This document shows, one piece after another, positions 48,402 to 59,857 of a stretch of 64,000 nucleotides of DNA. The first letter of the stretch is position 1; every line of letters starts with the position of its first letter. The DNA comes from Siphonodentalium dalli (Eukaryota > Mollusca > Scaphopoda > Gadilida > Siphonodentaliidae): contig CP136067.1 in assembly GCA_032622095.1 (NCBI GenBank), positions 93,300,707 through 93,364,706 on the forward strand, read 5' to 3'. The translations under genes and the position numbers were made by a program. Under the pieces are notes generated by a model that worked only from the letters and a program-made list of their open reading frames with translations, was not told the origin of the DNA and ran no database searches.

Positions 48402-50756
48402 TTGTGCTCCCAATACGGATGTGTCAATGTCGACTGGGATGAGCTCATAACATGTGCATCTGATGTGAACACAGCTGCCAATAACTTTCAATTAGAATTT
48501 CTGTCCATAATGGCGAGAACAATCATACATACAGTAAGAACTTCTGACACAATCTGGTTCAATTCGGGCATCCGTTTTGAGATACGAAAACGTGACAGAG
48601 TTAGGAAAAAAGCCATGAAATCAGAAAATCCTGAAGTTTGGATAAAATATAAAAATATAAGAAACTAGCTGATGTGCCCGACTTCGTCCGGGCGGTCCAG
48701 AAACATGCCTATATGATCGGATATGAGCGAGTCAAGGTTAAGGACACGATCGCACGTAAAATTGAACCCGCCCATATTGTTCCCGGGATCAAAGTAGGAC
48801 TACATACCAAATTTGAGTCGGATCGGTTGGGCAGTTTTCGAGTCTATAAAACACATACAGACAGACAGACATAAGTTCTAATAGATATAATAGACAGTCA
48901 ATAACAGGAAGAAGCACGTGAAAATAAAATTTGAAGAAAACCTAGAAGAACGAATAAGAGAAGCATCTAACCCGCGAGACTTTTGGCGAATAATACATTA
49001 CCTACTAAACAAGAAACGAACAAAAAATATCCCCTCCACTATACAGCTCCTCCAGTACAATCCATGCCAACAATAAGACATATGCAATCGATTATAGTTT
49101 AAAAGCTAAAATTTAATACGACAGCTCCATTGCGAATTCTACCATTAATGATGCTAATCATAACCTGCCTAATGTTCCGAAACGCAGTGCAAACACCATG
49201 CCATATTTGATTTTCACAGAATCCGAGGTTGAAACAGCCATCAAATCTTTTAAACTTAACAAAGCCCATGGGCACGATGGGATTAGCGTTAGAATGCTCC
49301 GCGAAACAGCAAAATCGATAGCTCACCCCCACTGGTCCTTCTATTCAGGAAATCTATCAATTCAGAGAAATTCCCAAAGTCCTGGAAATCCGCAAACGTG
49401 ATCCCTACTTTTAAAAAAGATGATCCCGCTGACGCAAAAAATTACCGAACAATATCGCTTCAACCATGTGTAGCTAAAAATTTTGAGATAGTGGTTCTGA
49501 AACAGATTAGTAAAATTTTCTTCGAAAGTGAACTCTCGGTTTTCTCACAGGTCACAGTGCAATATACCATTGAAGGCTCTGTCAAAAAGATTGTCTCGCC
49601 CTTATCTCAACTCCGTCGGATCAAATATCAACTAAACAGGAAAACCATCGAAATTATTTACAAAACATACATTTTATCACTATTTGATTATTCAGATGCC
49701 GTTTGGGACAATGCCTCTAAATATATGTTAGAAAAGCTTGACCGGCTTCATATCGAGGCTGCAGTGGTCGGATAGTCAGCGGTATCACCCGTTCTGCTTC
49801 GGACAACAGGGTATTACAGGAAGTTGGATGGCCTTCACTCAATAAAAGACGTCAAATACATAAATTTCAGGCAACTATTTAGCATCCTCATAGCTATCAA
49901 CTACACTCCCCCCCCCCCAAGGATCGCATGAAGTTGCAGACTATCATTGTAGACGCCCCAGTAAATTTATTCATATTACTGCTATTCTGAACACTTCAAC
50001 AGTCATTTTCCCAGCGATGATCATGGAATGTAATAAACTTCCCAAATTAATCGCTTACGCTGATAAATTGTCTACCTTTAAAACCAACTTGCAACATATA
50101 GATCCCGCGCCCAGTCCACATCGACATTTCTACGTTGGACACAGAAATACAACATTTTTCATTGTCGTCAACGTAATTTGTATAGTGATCTCCCATCTGA
50201 TATGTTCAACAACTATATCGCTGACAGCACTGCATGTTCGTGTGGAAACCGGTATGAAGAGGCATATCACTATGTCATCATGTGCACATTGTACCAAAGA
50301 GAGCGCTCAGAATTTTCTGAGAAACAAGCCCGTGAAAATCTCACAATAAGCAATATTGCAGAAATCATGTGTGAATACCTCATATCTTGTCCAAAAAAAA
50401 ATATGAAACTATTTTACATCACACAGCAATATATTGCAGCGACTAAGCGTTTCGACCCCTAAATGATTATTCATATGTATATTATTTTTGTATACACTTA
50501 AAAGTTCTTCCGGAATTTCAATTTGTTATCTTGCAGTTATCTCACAAATGGACCAACCTCCACCACAAACATGCTCGTTCTTATGAATTATCCGTACTCT
50601 CTTCCAGAGCGCTACTCAAAACCAAAATAGAGTACATGACTGTCTACTTTTACTTTTTTTAAACCTCCGAACATACACTAATATATTAGATATTAGCACT
50701 CGCTAACCGTTCGAAACAATCATAATGTAGCCACATTGTTTTAAACACAAATTTCC
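48402..50756 (+). pseudogene. LINE ORF2 remnant, right arm
   Basis: Inverted copy of the left-arm LINE. 48402-48668: linker (DTIWFNSGIRF, KKAMKSENPEVWIKYKNIRN). 48665-48894: nested Helitron. 49198-49401: RT start (KLNKAHGHDGISVRMLRE) with the same frameshift as the left copy. 49398-49775: fingers joined directly to thumb with the palm deleted at the same place. An extra small insertion near 49758 shifts the frame after DRLHIEAA; the left copy reads on there. 50178-50462: C-terminal Cys segment (CSCGNRYEEAYHY). Shared lesions show both copies descend from one dead element; the private lesion came after. Confidence 0.85.
48665..48894 (-). mobile_element. Helitron inside LINE, right arm
   Basis: Minus-strand element: on the plus strand it starts CTAGCTGATGTGCCCGACTT (3' end with hairpin CCCGACTTCGTCCGGG) and closes with ...AATAGATATAATAGA (complement of the TCTATT 5' end) at 48894. 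Orthologous by duplication to 34472-34714, slightly shorter. Confidence 0.75.
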
Positions 50757-51649
50757 AGGGACATGACAATCTGCAGGATGGGATGGGATATGGGACAAAA
50801 CGACAATCTGCGGGACAGAATTTCAAATTGCGTGGGACGGCAGATATCTCGAGGAATACAGGGCGTAGATGGCTCCTTTTGGTGTCTAACGAAAGGTCCA
50901 CATTCGCCCTATCCACACAAATTAACCCCGCCACTGATCGGACACCGGACGTTACATTATTCGGTCGACAACTGACCTAACATAAAATGCCACAAACACG
51001 AAAAACTGCGTTCGACATTAATGTTTAGAATTTAGATTTCTCGATGAATACGCTAGCAAACAACAAGTCTTCGGTATCAAATAACAAATGCGAATATTGT
51101 AATGGCGAACACGCAAACACGCGCCGATAAAACAGCTAAAAATAGACTCGATGTTTACAATTACAGGATCGATTTCAGCTGGTATATTCAATATAATGGG
51201 GCGTATAGAGTATCAAAATGTAGGATTAGACACAGTGAATGTGTTTTTTCCAAATGGGTCCACTACGCGGTGAAATTGTTGCAGAAATTCGCTCCAAGAA
51301 AGAGCGCTACTTTTCTCGTAAAAAATAGAATGGCCGACTGAAGCCGTTCTATCGTTCCAACTTAGCCGTTCTTGGCAGCACTTCATCCACAAAATACGAA
51401 TATACACCATGTATCAGAAGACATATCAAATGTAAACTTTAAAAGGTATTTGCGCTTTTCATTTGTTATAATTCACACTTATTTTGTATTTTAGTTGTGA
51501 TTAAAAGCCCAGGCCGGAAGCCGGTGTCCGGCGATTACAAGCCAAGTTACAAAATAAATTAACTGGTTTGAATGCATGAATATGTTAATGGTCAGACTGC
51601 TCGAAAGAATATTCAAATCAAATAGTGCTTATAGACTTAAAAACTTATG
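50757..51649. other. Intergenic, no gene
   Basis: Begins with short repeated words (GACATGACAATCTGC, GGGATGGGATATGGGACA, ACGACAATCTGCGGGACAG). No supported coding sequence. Confidence 0.45.
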
Positions 51650-52697
51650 TGTCCGCCAGTCATATGCGGTGGAAGTTCTCATATTATCTGCTGGTCATAC
51701 GTGGGGGAGGTTCTCATATGAACATATTATCTGCTGGTCGTACGCGGGGGAGGTTCTCATATGAACATATTATACGCCAGTCATACGCGGTGGAGGTTCA
51801 TACTATCCGCCGGTCATACGAGAGGAGGTTTTCATATTATCATCCTGTCATATGTGGGAGAGGTTCTCATATGAACTTATTATCCGCCGGTCATACGCGG
51901 TGGAGGTTCATATTATCCGCCGGTCATACGCAAGGGAGGTTCTCATATTATCATCCGGTCATACGTGGGGGGGGGTTCTGATATGAACATATTATCCACT
52001 GGTCATACACGGTGGAGGTTCATATTATCCACCGGTCATATGCGAGGGAGGTTCTCATATTATCTCGAATCAAATGAGGATAATATGAGAACCTCCACCG
52101 TGTATGACCGGCGGATAATGTGTTCATATGCAAACCTCCCCCGCGTATGACCGGCAGATAATATGTTCACATGAGAACCTCCACCACGTATGACCGGAGG
52201 ATAATATGAGAACCTCCCCCATGTATGACCGGAGAATAATATGAGAACCTCACTCATGTATGACCGGTGGATAATATGAACCTCCACCGTGTATGACCGG
52301 CGGATAATATGAACCTCCACCGCATATGACCGGCGGATAATATGTTCATATGAGAACCTCCCCCACGTATGACCGCAGGATAATATGAGAACCTCCCTCA
52401 CGTATGACCGGTGGATAATATGAGAACCTCCCTTGCATATGACAGGCGGATAATATGTTCATATGAGAACCTGCCCCACGTATGACCGGAGGATAATATG
52501 AGAACCTCCCTCGCGTATGACTGGCGGATAATATGAACCTCCACCGTGTGTGACCGGTAGATAATATGTTCATATGAGAAAATCCCCCGTGTATGACCGG
52601 CGGATAATAAAAATTATGTTCATATGAGAACCTCCCCCACGTATGACCGGAGGATAATATGAGAACCTCCCCCACGTATGACCGGAGGATAATATCA
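51650..52697. repeat. Minisatellite that inverts at its centre
   Basis: 51650-52070 is built of units GGTCATACGCGGTGGAGGTT plus CATATTATCCGCC (about 33 bases, or 43 when the extra ATATGAACAT is present). From about 52078 to 52697 the same units run in reverse complement (AACCTCCACCGTGTATGACC, GGCGGATAATATG). The switch point is near TCTCGAATCAAATGAGGA at 52061-52080. ORFs on both strands are repeat translations. Confidence 0.92.
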
Positions 52698-52823
52698 AAT
52701 CCTTTCACCCAGGTCGCTGTCCCACGGATATATATGTATAAATTATCGACCGAGGGCGATGACCTCTGATATAGATTTAACCATAATCACGCCGCCTAAC
52801 AGTAGAAAGTGTTACATTGGTCG
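52685..52823. repeat. Fragment of palindrome-arm sequence (third copy)
   Basis: ATCAAATCCTTTCACCCAGG through CGCCTAACAGTAGAAAGTGT matches 39970-40095 of the left arm in the same orientation with a few changes. Confidence 0.85.
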
Positions 52824-53994
52824 ACATTAGTACACAGTTGAAGGCACGGGTGGCCTTTGTTATAGGTTCTACTGTAGAAATAACAGTTACCAAATTATGA
52901 TAATTTCCTCACGAGTATACTAATATGATAGTATAATGATAGTATAAATGCAAAACACCCAACAACGGCGAGACCCCACTAATGTACTTTGGTTAGAAAT
53001 GCCCCCAAGGTGTTCACAGCATACTGGTATAGCGTTTGCTAATCCTCGCCTCTCAAGATTTCGGCATTGAATGGGTCACCATGAATCACTGTCCTATATA
53101 CGTGCTGTATACAAACAAACGCTCGGCTCACAATTTATACTATACTAGCAGGTGACCCGACTTCGTCCGGGCTTTGACCTTGAATTGACTATTTAGAAGG
53201 TCAAGGTCAGGTCGAAGTCACTATTTGACTACGTCGAAAACACTCCCCTGACAAAAGTAACCCTAGGTATCAAATTTCGTCGAAATCCGTAAGTTTTACC
53301 CGATTTGACATTGAATTGACCATTTTGAAGGTCAAGGTCAGGTCGGGGTCACGATTGACCCGTGCAAAACACTCCCCGGACAAAATTACCCGTATTTATC
53401 AAATTTCGTCGAAATCCGTGCATCAGTTTACCCGGCCATAGCTAACAGACAAACAAAGAGACAGAAGTCCCAAATATATATATTAGATCATTTGTGGGTA
53501 CCCGTTTCAAGGTGAAGGCCACCTCGGGTGGAAACACTGACCCGATGAAAATCTCCCCCATTCCTAGGAACCCCTAAGTACGAACACAGACCTGTCTGGA
53601 CACAGACACAACACGCTCATGTCTGGACACATACACGCTCTTTATCAACGACACTGCGGATACGAACGCCCTTTAACTATCACGCGATTAACCCATGGAC
53701 TACCCATTGCTGTGGCGGGGGTTGGAGAATGAGTGCTCTGACGTTCTCAGAAGCGGTGCGATGACATTCCATGTGGGATTTTACCCTTAGATAGGAAGTT
53801 TGGGCTCCATCCGTCCGACAGTTTTCCCGGCCATAGTTAACAAACAAACAAACAAACAGAAGTCCCAAAATATATATTAGATCATGATAATAATATTAAT
53901 ATACGCTTGAGAAAATTTTCATAATTTGGTAGCTGTTATTTCTACATTATAACCTATAACAAAGTCCACCGTGCCTTTAACTGTGTACTAATGT
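52824..53994. mobile_element. Inverted-repeat element with ~100-bp TIRs, Helitron nested
   Basis: 52824-52922 (ACATTAGTACACAGTTGAAG ... AACAGTTACCAAATTATGA) is inverted at about 53897-53994 (...AACTGTGTACTAATGT). It sits between two fragments of palindrome-arm sequence (52685-52823 and 54000-54207), so it may have inserted into a third copy. No transposase. Confidence 0.7.
53145..53487 (-). mobile_element. Helitron, 343 bp, clean A|T insertion
   Basis: Plus strand: host A at 53144, then CTAGCAGGTGACCCGACTTC (3' end with hairpin CCCGACTTCGTCCGGG). It ends ...ATATATATTAGA at 53487 (complement of 5' TCTAATATATAT) with host T at 53488. GACCTTGAATTGAC phrases relate it to array unit 3. A second 5'-type end (AAAATATATATTAGA|T) lies near 53882, perhaps another partial copy. 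Confidence 0.8.
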
Positions 53995-53999
53995 TATAT

Positions 54000-54207
54000 T
54001 CTGCCAAATTTGAGTATCGTCGTATTTGAGTTTTCGAACTTCCGTATGCTGGACCAACGACTTCGATTGACATATAACTTCCGTATACTCGACCAACGAC
54101 TTCGATTAACATATAACTTCCGTATATTGGACCTATACGACTTCGAATAACATATTATCCACGCCGTCCGTATACTAGACCTGCTGCTTCGATTAACATA
54201 TACATGC
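54000..54207. repeat. Palindrome-arm minisatellite units next to the receptor gene
   Basis: Starts CCAAATTTGAGTATCGTCGT as at 46496 in the right arm, then about four units of CTTCCGTATACT, GACCAACGACTTCGATTAAC, ATATAACTT. Ends at CATATACATGCC, about 150 bases before the receptor start. Confidence 0.8.
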
Positions 54208-54353
54208 CATCAATGTCACACCATGTTGTCGACAATAAACAAAACTAACTTGCAATGTATCTATGAAATTGGCATTATTATACAAATATACGTTACGGTA
54301 CATATTGTATCCATCACGCGATCGTGGTTACAAGTAATCGTTTCTAATCGTTT

Positions 54354-54356
54354 CAG
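54354..54356 (+). promoter_or_regulatory. Possible splice acceptor before receptor start
   Basis: TCTAATCGTTTCAG|GGCC lies directly before ATG 54361. A 5' UTR intron ending here would leave the whole coding region in one exon, common for invertebrate Toll-like receptors. The alternative is an unspliced start at ATG 54223, in the same frame, adding 46 residues. Confidence 0.45.
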
Positions 54357-54360
54357 GGCC

Positions 54361-56805
54361 ATGTTCCGTCTTCGTGCAGTCCTGATTGAGATAGCATTAG
54401 TGCGTGTTGTTGTTCTCACCAGTGAGCTACGTTCCTATCACGGGACTAATCTAGATGGCGGTACCGATTTGACCAGCCTGACTGGTCCTACTGATGTCTG
54501 TCGAATGAAGAGAGGCGATGTGTTTTCTCACACCGGATGGATGTGTGACTGCACATCGGATGGAATCACTCGTGTGCCTGATTTCTATTCTGGATGTCTG
54601 TCGCTCGACCTAAGTGAGAACGATTTGGAAGATGTCCCGAATTACGCATTCACATCTGCAATGCGACTGTTTCTGCTCGATTTATCGAAAAACAGAATTT
54701 ACAAGTTAGAACCTTTAGCATTCTATGGACTGGTGGATCTTATAGAACTCGATTTGACTGGGAATAATTTGAAAATGACACAGCTGACATACCCGGTGAA
54801 TGTGTTTAGCAACCTGGGTAATCTAAAGATCCTTCTCATGAGTGATAACATACAAATCATGGATCAATCTTACCACTATCCTCTCGATTCACTGGGAAAA
54901 CTCACATCTTTAGAAGAGCTGACGATCGACGGACTTACTAACGCTACGTTCAGCTCCGCTACGGCAACCCTCTCAAATCTAACAACCTTGAAGATGGGCT
55001 ATTCGTATGGCTTCTGTTCAATCGACAAGCTAAACAGGGATTTTTTTTAATCGGTTCCAAATATTAGAACCATTGTTCTAAGTAATTGCGGTATCCGATA
55101 CATTCACCCAACAGCGTTCAGAAACCTGCGCAAAGTACATTCTTTGGATATTTCTATTAATGCCGGATTGGGGATTAATGTTCTTGAAACGGCGTTTAAG
55201 TCACTGCAGGAGTCGCCGACATTGAAAAAGCTATACCTTCGAGAAATACATGGCAGTTACAGCTCAAGTGTAACTCTGGAAACACGACACGTGAATTGGA
55301 TGAGAAACACGGCGCTATCTTACATTGATCTTGGGTTTAACGCGATTGAGTTGGTTGCACCTGGAGTCTACAAACTTTTTCCGAAAGGTCTGCAATATCT
55401 GTCCATCAGCGGAAACCGCTTTCTTCCGCGCCAAGTCTCCTTTATGCAGCTGTCCTCGCTAAGGTCTCTCACACATGCAGATGTTAGCAGATCACAAATG
55501 ACCCATATCTATCTAAATTTATTCCAATTTGTCGTTCCAAAGCTCGGGGTTTTTAACTATAGCCAGAACAGTGCCGTAGTATGGAAATCTTTGCAGCTGA
55601 TGCAGACGGTCTGGTCACTCGACCTATCGGGGAACGGCTGCCATGAAGTCTCCGTTGGTTTCTTCGACGTTGGAAAACGGTTGAAAGATTTATACCTAAG
55701 TAGCAACTATCTGGGGCTCGTCGTGCCAAAACATAAACACCACGCTATTTTCGGAGAATTAAGATATTTGGAAAATATTGACCTGGCGACGAACAATATA
55801 AGAGACATACCTAGTGATATCTTCATTAACCAAATGCACATGACATCTATCATTTTCAATGACAATTCGATTGCTGAATTTAACCTCGAAATATCACACA
55901 TGAAGGATTTGCAATTGGTTAGCTTACGGCGAAACAGAATCCGCACCATGACCCCGATTGTCAGGAAAACCATGGGAATGTTTGGTCCAGGATTTCAACT
56001 GGATATCACAGGTAATTCTCCGGAGTGTTCGTGTAACAACATTGACTACATTCGTTGGCTTACAGACACACGCGTAAATGTATCATACGACCGAATTGTG
56101 CAGTGCAACTTTCCGAACGGAACCAAATTATCTTCTGATATCGATTACGTACTGCTAGCCCTAGAACTATATTGTAATACTTATTCGCCGATAATCGCGA
56201 TTGGTGTGATTTGTAACACGGCGGCGATAATCGCGATTTTGATCGGGATGATTTATAAAGAGAGATTGAAACTTCAGTACCTGTACAACCTGTTCCGTTC
56301 TAAATATTACGGACACAGTGGCCTGAAATCACCTGAATATAAATGGGATGCCTTCATTTCGTACGCGACAGAAGATTATAAATTCATTATCCACAAGATC
56401 GTGCCAATTCTAGAGGAAGATCGTGGTTTGCGAGTGTGTCTTCATCAGAGAGATTTTATGCTGGGTCATCCAATCGCGTCCAACATCCTGAATGCTATTA
56501 ATAACAGCAGATGGACAGTCGTGATCTCATCGCCGTCCTATGTGCGGAGTTCGTGGTGTCGATACGAATTCAACATGGCGCGAATGGAAGGTATATACTC
56601 TGACAGAAACGTCGTTATTTTGGTGGATTATCTGTTCGTTCCTGAGCCGCTCATTCCCGTGGAGATGAGGGAACATAGGGAGCTCGACACCTACATTACA
56701 TACACTGACGGATTCGGAGAGCATATGTTTTGGCAGCGACTGTATGAGTGTATTAGTCTACGGTCAGACGAGGAATTACGGGAACCATCAGGACTAATGA
56801 ACTGA
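54361..56805 (+). CDS. Toll-like receptor, one in-frame stop at codon 230
   Basis: Innate immune receptor of the plasma membrane or endosome: the LRR ectodomain binds ligand and the TIR domain recruits MyD88-type adaptors. From ATG 54361 the frame is 814 codons. A modest signal sequence (VLIEIALVRVVVLT) comes first, then an N-terminal Cys cluster (C47, C62, C64, C79; WMCDCTSDGI). About 18 LRRs follow (SLDLSENDLEDVP, LLDLSKNRI, LSYIDLGFNAI, LENIDLATNNI), then one LRRCT (ECSCNNIDYIRWL, cysteines near 556, 558, 582, 605), a TM segment near 609-631 and TIR near 660-799 (box 1 DAFISYA, box 2 RDFMLGHPI, box 3 MFW). A single membrane-proximal Cys cluster marks the vertebrate-like class. TAA at 55048-55050 interrupts an LRR, yet the same frame continues with good LRRs (NIRTIVLSNCGI), so it is one substitution, not an indel. 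Either a young pseudogene, a null allele or a sequence error. The box 2 proline is leucine. Confidence 0.93.
55048..55050 (+). other. Premature TAA in the receptor frame
   Basis: Reads GAT TTT TTT TAA TCG GTT. The frame before and after is identical and both sides are LRR sequence. The stop abuts an eight-T run, so a miscall is possible, but a length error would have shifted the frame and did not. Confidence 0.95.
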
Positions 56806-56935
56806 TGATTGAACATATTTATTTTGACCCAATTATTACAACATAATATAAGTTTGGAATATATATAGGCATAGTGGATGAGGATTGGTTCATCACCCTG
56901 TTCACTGAAGATTACATATCTAGTATCTGATATGG

Positions 56936-56941
56936 ATTAAA
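56936..56941 (+). terminator. Candidate polyadenylation signal ATTAAA
   Basis: ATTAAA lies 131 bases after the receptor stop, the first close match to a poly(A) hexamer; no AATAAA precedes it. Weak on its own. Confidence 0.35.
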
Positions 56942-57284
56942 TTGTATTGAATAGGGTGAACATATTATTACTGTGGCATGAATAGGGTGTACATATTATT
57001 ACTGTGGCATAAGTCGTTATGTTCCCTGGTGATGCTATTGAACAAAATAGGATTTGTATATTCGGTCGTGGGCAGGGGGGTGGAAATAAGTTTTTTCCGG
57101 GCACGTATGCCGGGGTGGGTGGGTGGTCGATAGGACCAACAAACAATTTTTTCCGCAACTCAAAAATATTTTTCATGCAAGTCTTTTTGACTGTTTTTGC
57201 AATGAGTTTGGCTTAAAACACATCTATATGTCAATATTAACATAAATGACAAATTTCATGATGATCAGACAAACAGTATAGCCT

Positions 57285-57625
57285 GTAGCCCATGATAATG
57301 GGTTGAATTTTGAAATCCAAGATGGCTGCTGGCAGCCATGTTTTTTTTTACCGAATAACCCCAAAATGACTTGTTCCTATTTACATGTCAATGTTCACAT
57401 CCATGACTAATAGTATGCACAGAAATTCATATACAACTGTTTACAGTGAAATTCCCCCCGCAAATCTCTGTTTTAGTGTTAAAAGGTGGGTGGGTGTCAA
57501 AAAATGGTCGGAAAAAACTGCCGAATATGGAAAAAAAATTGGACGCGGGGGTGGGTGGGTCCCAACAAGGGTCGAAAGTCAAAAATCAGCATACGTGCCT
57601 GCAAATTTTTTCCGACCCCCCCCCC
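57285..57625 (+). repeat. Dispersed repeat, inverted partner of 6396-6735
   Basis: ATCCAAGATGGCTGCTGGCA, then CATCCATGACTAATAGTATG, AAATCTCTGTTTTAGTGTTA and GGGTGGGT tracts, ending in a C run at 57616-57625. A related G-rich piece lies at 57070-57150 (GGGCACGTATGCCGGGG). ORFs here come from the homopolymers. Confidence 0.75.
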
Positions 57626-57994
57626 CTGTCGTGGGCAGCAGCAGGGATTTGAACTGTAAGTCTGGACTATGTATTTCAAACAGGCATGTGTTTAGGTCAT
57701 CAGTGTAACTGGCAATGCCAAAAAGGTCCTGCACATAAGTGATTGATATGTTCAAGTTATTAATTTTAGAAATCATATTAGTTCGCGCTTCGTTGTATAG
57801 TGCAATAAAACAGGAAATTGTTAGCATCCTCACAATTGATGTCCACATGAACATGCTTGCTTAATGGCAATGTAATTCTTAGAAAGGGCGGTTGAAATCG
57901 GTGTTGGTTTCTAAGCGGATAGCCCGACTCTTACTTTTGTTGCAAGATCATTTGAAAGTTCACTTATGCATGATCGAGTGATGGTTGAATGCTG
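57626..57994. other. Intergenic, no gene
   Basis: Nothing supported. Confidence 0.45.
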
Positions 57995-59455
57995 AACAAT
58001 TTGCGATCTTTGTAACATGGTTCAAGTACGAGTACGTTTCTAATCACATTTCGTATCCAATTACGCAAATACCGAGTATGTTTTAATCACATTTAGTCCA
58101 CCACCTCCTGCGACAGGGTCAGATATACTTGCCAATATACACCATAGGAGGGTGTAATGCTGATCTAAGAATGGCCTCAGGTAATGCACTCATGAAATGA
58201 CCTCTCATAAAGGATTAATTAAAATACATGTATGGTTCCATGAGGATAAATTAAAATATCGTCACACCCAGAGAGGGTTAATTGAAATATGGTCCGATGA
58301 GGGTAAATTAAAATATGGTCACATCACGGTTAAATAAAATATGGTCCGATTAGGGTTAATTAATATATCGTCCAATGAGGGTAAATAAAATATATGGTCC
58401 CATGATGGTTAATTAAAACTGTACCTTGATTGTTAATTAAAATATCGTCCCATGAGGGTTAATAAAAATGTGGACCCATGGGGGTTAATTGAAATATGGT
58501 CCCATTAAGGTAAATTAAAATATGGTCACGTGACTTAATTAAAGAATAAATATATGGTCCCATTATGAGGGTTAATTAAAATTAAAATATGATGTCATCA
58601 GTGTTGATTAAACTACGGTCCCACTGGGGTGAAACACAATATAGTCCCATGAGGGTCAATTAAAATATGGTCCAATGAGGACTAATTATAATATGCCCCC
58701 TCCCCCATGAGTATCAATTAAACATGGTCCCAGGAGGGGGGGTAATTTCTGAACATTCTTCAATTCATATAGCATTTTGATATATCCTCGGTACACATAA
58801 ATAAAATTGATATTTAGAATTATGCCACATTGTATGTTAAACAACCAATGTGAAGGGTTAGTGTTGGAAGTTTTCTTAATAACATCTCTATTTCATAGCT
58901 CCGATATATTCCGCATACAAACAAATGAAAAGTCAATATTTACAAACAGCACGAAGGAGTAACCATCCCAATTCATTTAGAATATAACATGCCGATCTTT
59001 GTCGCGTATAACTAAATGAAAAAGTTCACTAAACGATATTAAATAACATGTTAAACACCGATATAAACAAACACCTCGGATTCATGTTCGAATTAAAGTT
59101 CTTATACAATCGTCAAATCCCCGTGCAGTATAATAGTAGATAGCATTCCGATTTATGTCACGTGAAAATAAACGAAAGATGTTCAAATAACAATGCAACA
59201 AAGCAGGTTAAAGATCAATAAAAACACATAACGCGCAGCGCGCCAATGGTTAACGCGCGAATTCCCGTTAGAATTAATCGCCTTGCACGTTTTGGCACCC
59301 GAATAACAATTGAAATTGAAATTGAAATTCCCAACTACACATTCTACCGGACTCGGCCTCAGGGTAGCAGTTCGACTTTTAATCCGTCCCAAAAATTTCG
59401 CCCATAGGATACCAAGAATCTCTACATTATAGTATACACCTGGAGGGCTAAATGA
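57995..59455 (+). repeat. Dispersed element A2 with 26-bp minisatellite
   Basis: Direct-orientation copy of 30605-32005: same opening (TTTGCGATCTTTGTAACATG), same 26-base array (about 58210-58700), same tail (ACGCGCAGCGCGCCAATGG, CCGGACTCGGCCTCAGGG). It has about 150 extra bases around 58830-58980 that A1 lacks. Confidence 0.88.
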
Positions 59456-59857
59456 ACACACTATACGTTACTAATTGAAAGAAGAATGGTATGGCATACA
59501 GGAAATAAGTCAAAATTCGCGAGAAGATGGTGACCACATACATTGGACCTGCATCCCAAATTTGCATTGGCCAGGATAAACCTTTTTCTTATATAATATT
59601 AATTTATTCCTTACTTCATATTCCTATTATATTGATAGAAGCTACAGAGTTAATGCGGCGGGTGACTGCAAATTGATGAATGAAGGTTTTATAAACTGTA
59701 TAATTTTACTTAACTTTACTTACCATTGTACATGTATATGTTAATGTTAACATTGGGCTCCGTGCCAAATCACATGTATGACTGTATGTAATATAAATTA
59801 TATAAGTTCATAAGTGGAGGACATAAAGGCATATGTATATATAGGCGACGTTAGATT
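59456..59857. other. Intergenic, no gene
   Basis: AT-rich, nothing supported. Confidence 0.45.

Larger units (their letters stand above)
44955..50756. repeat. Right arm of giant imperfect palindrome
   Basis: 5.8 kb reverse complement of the left arm (see 32633-41172), lacking the Helitron array. At 47565-47590 it reads ATAAATTATAATATAA, whose complement is the left arm with the array cleanly removed. The outer end at 50756 stops inside the LINE 3' region, short of the LINE terminus kept in the left arm. Confidence 0.92.

Noticed and set aside
32633-50756. Palindrome as a simple sequencing or assembly artefact
   Set aside because: A fold-back read or mis-join would give near-identical arms. 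Here substitutions, a private LINE frameshift, unequal minisatellites and a precise Helitron insertion separate them. Long reads should still confirm it.
51650-52708. Several 60-120-codon frames on both strands
   Set aside because: They are translations of the strand-switching minisatellite, with His/Tyr/Gly repeats dictated by the unit.
55051-56805. Receptor read as two separate genes
   Set aside because: The second part lacks its own ATG near its start, and the frame is unchanged across the TAA with continuous LRR sequence on both sides, so one gene with a stop fits better.
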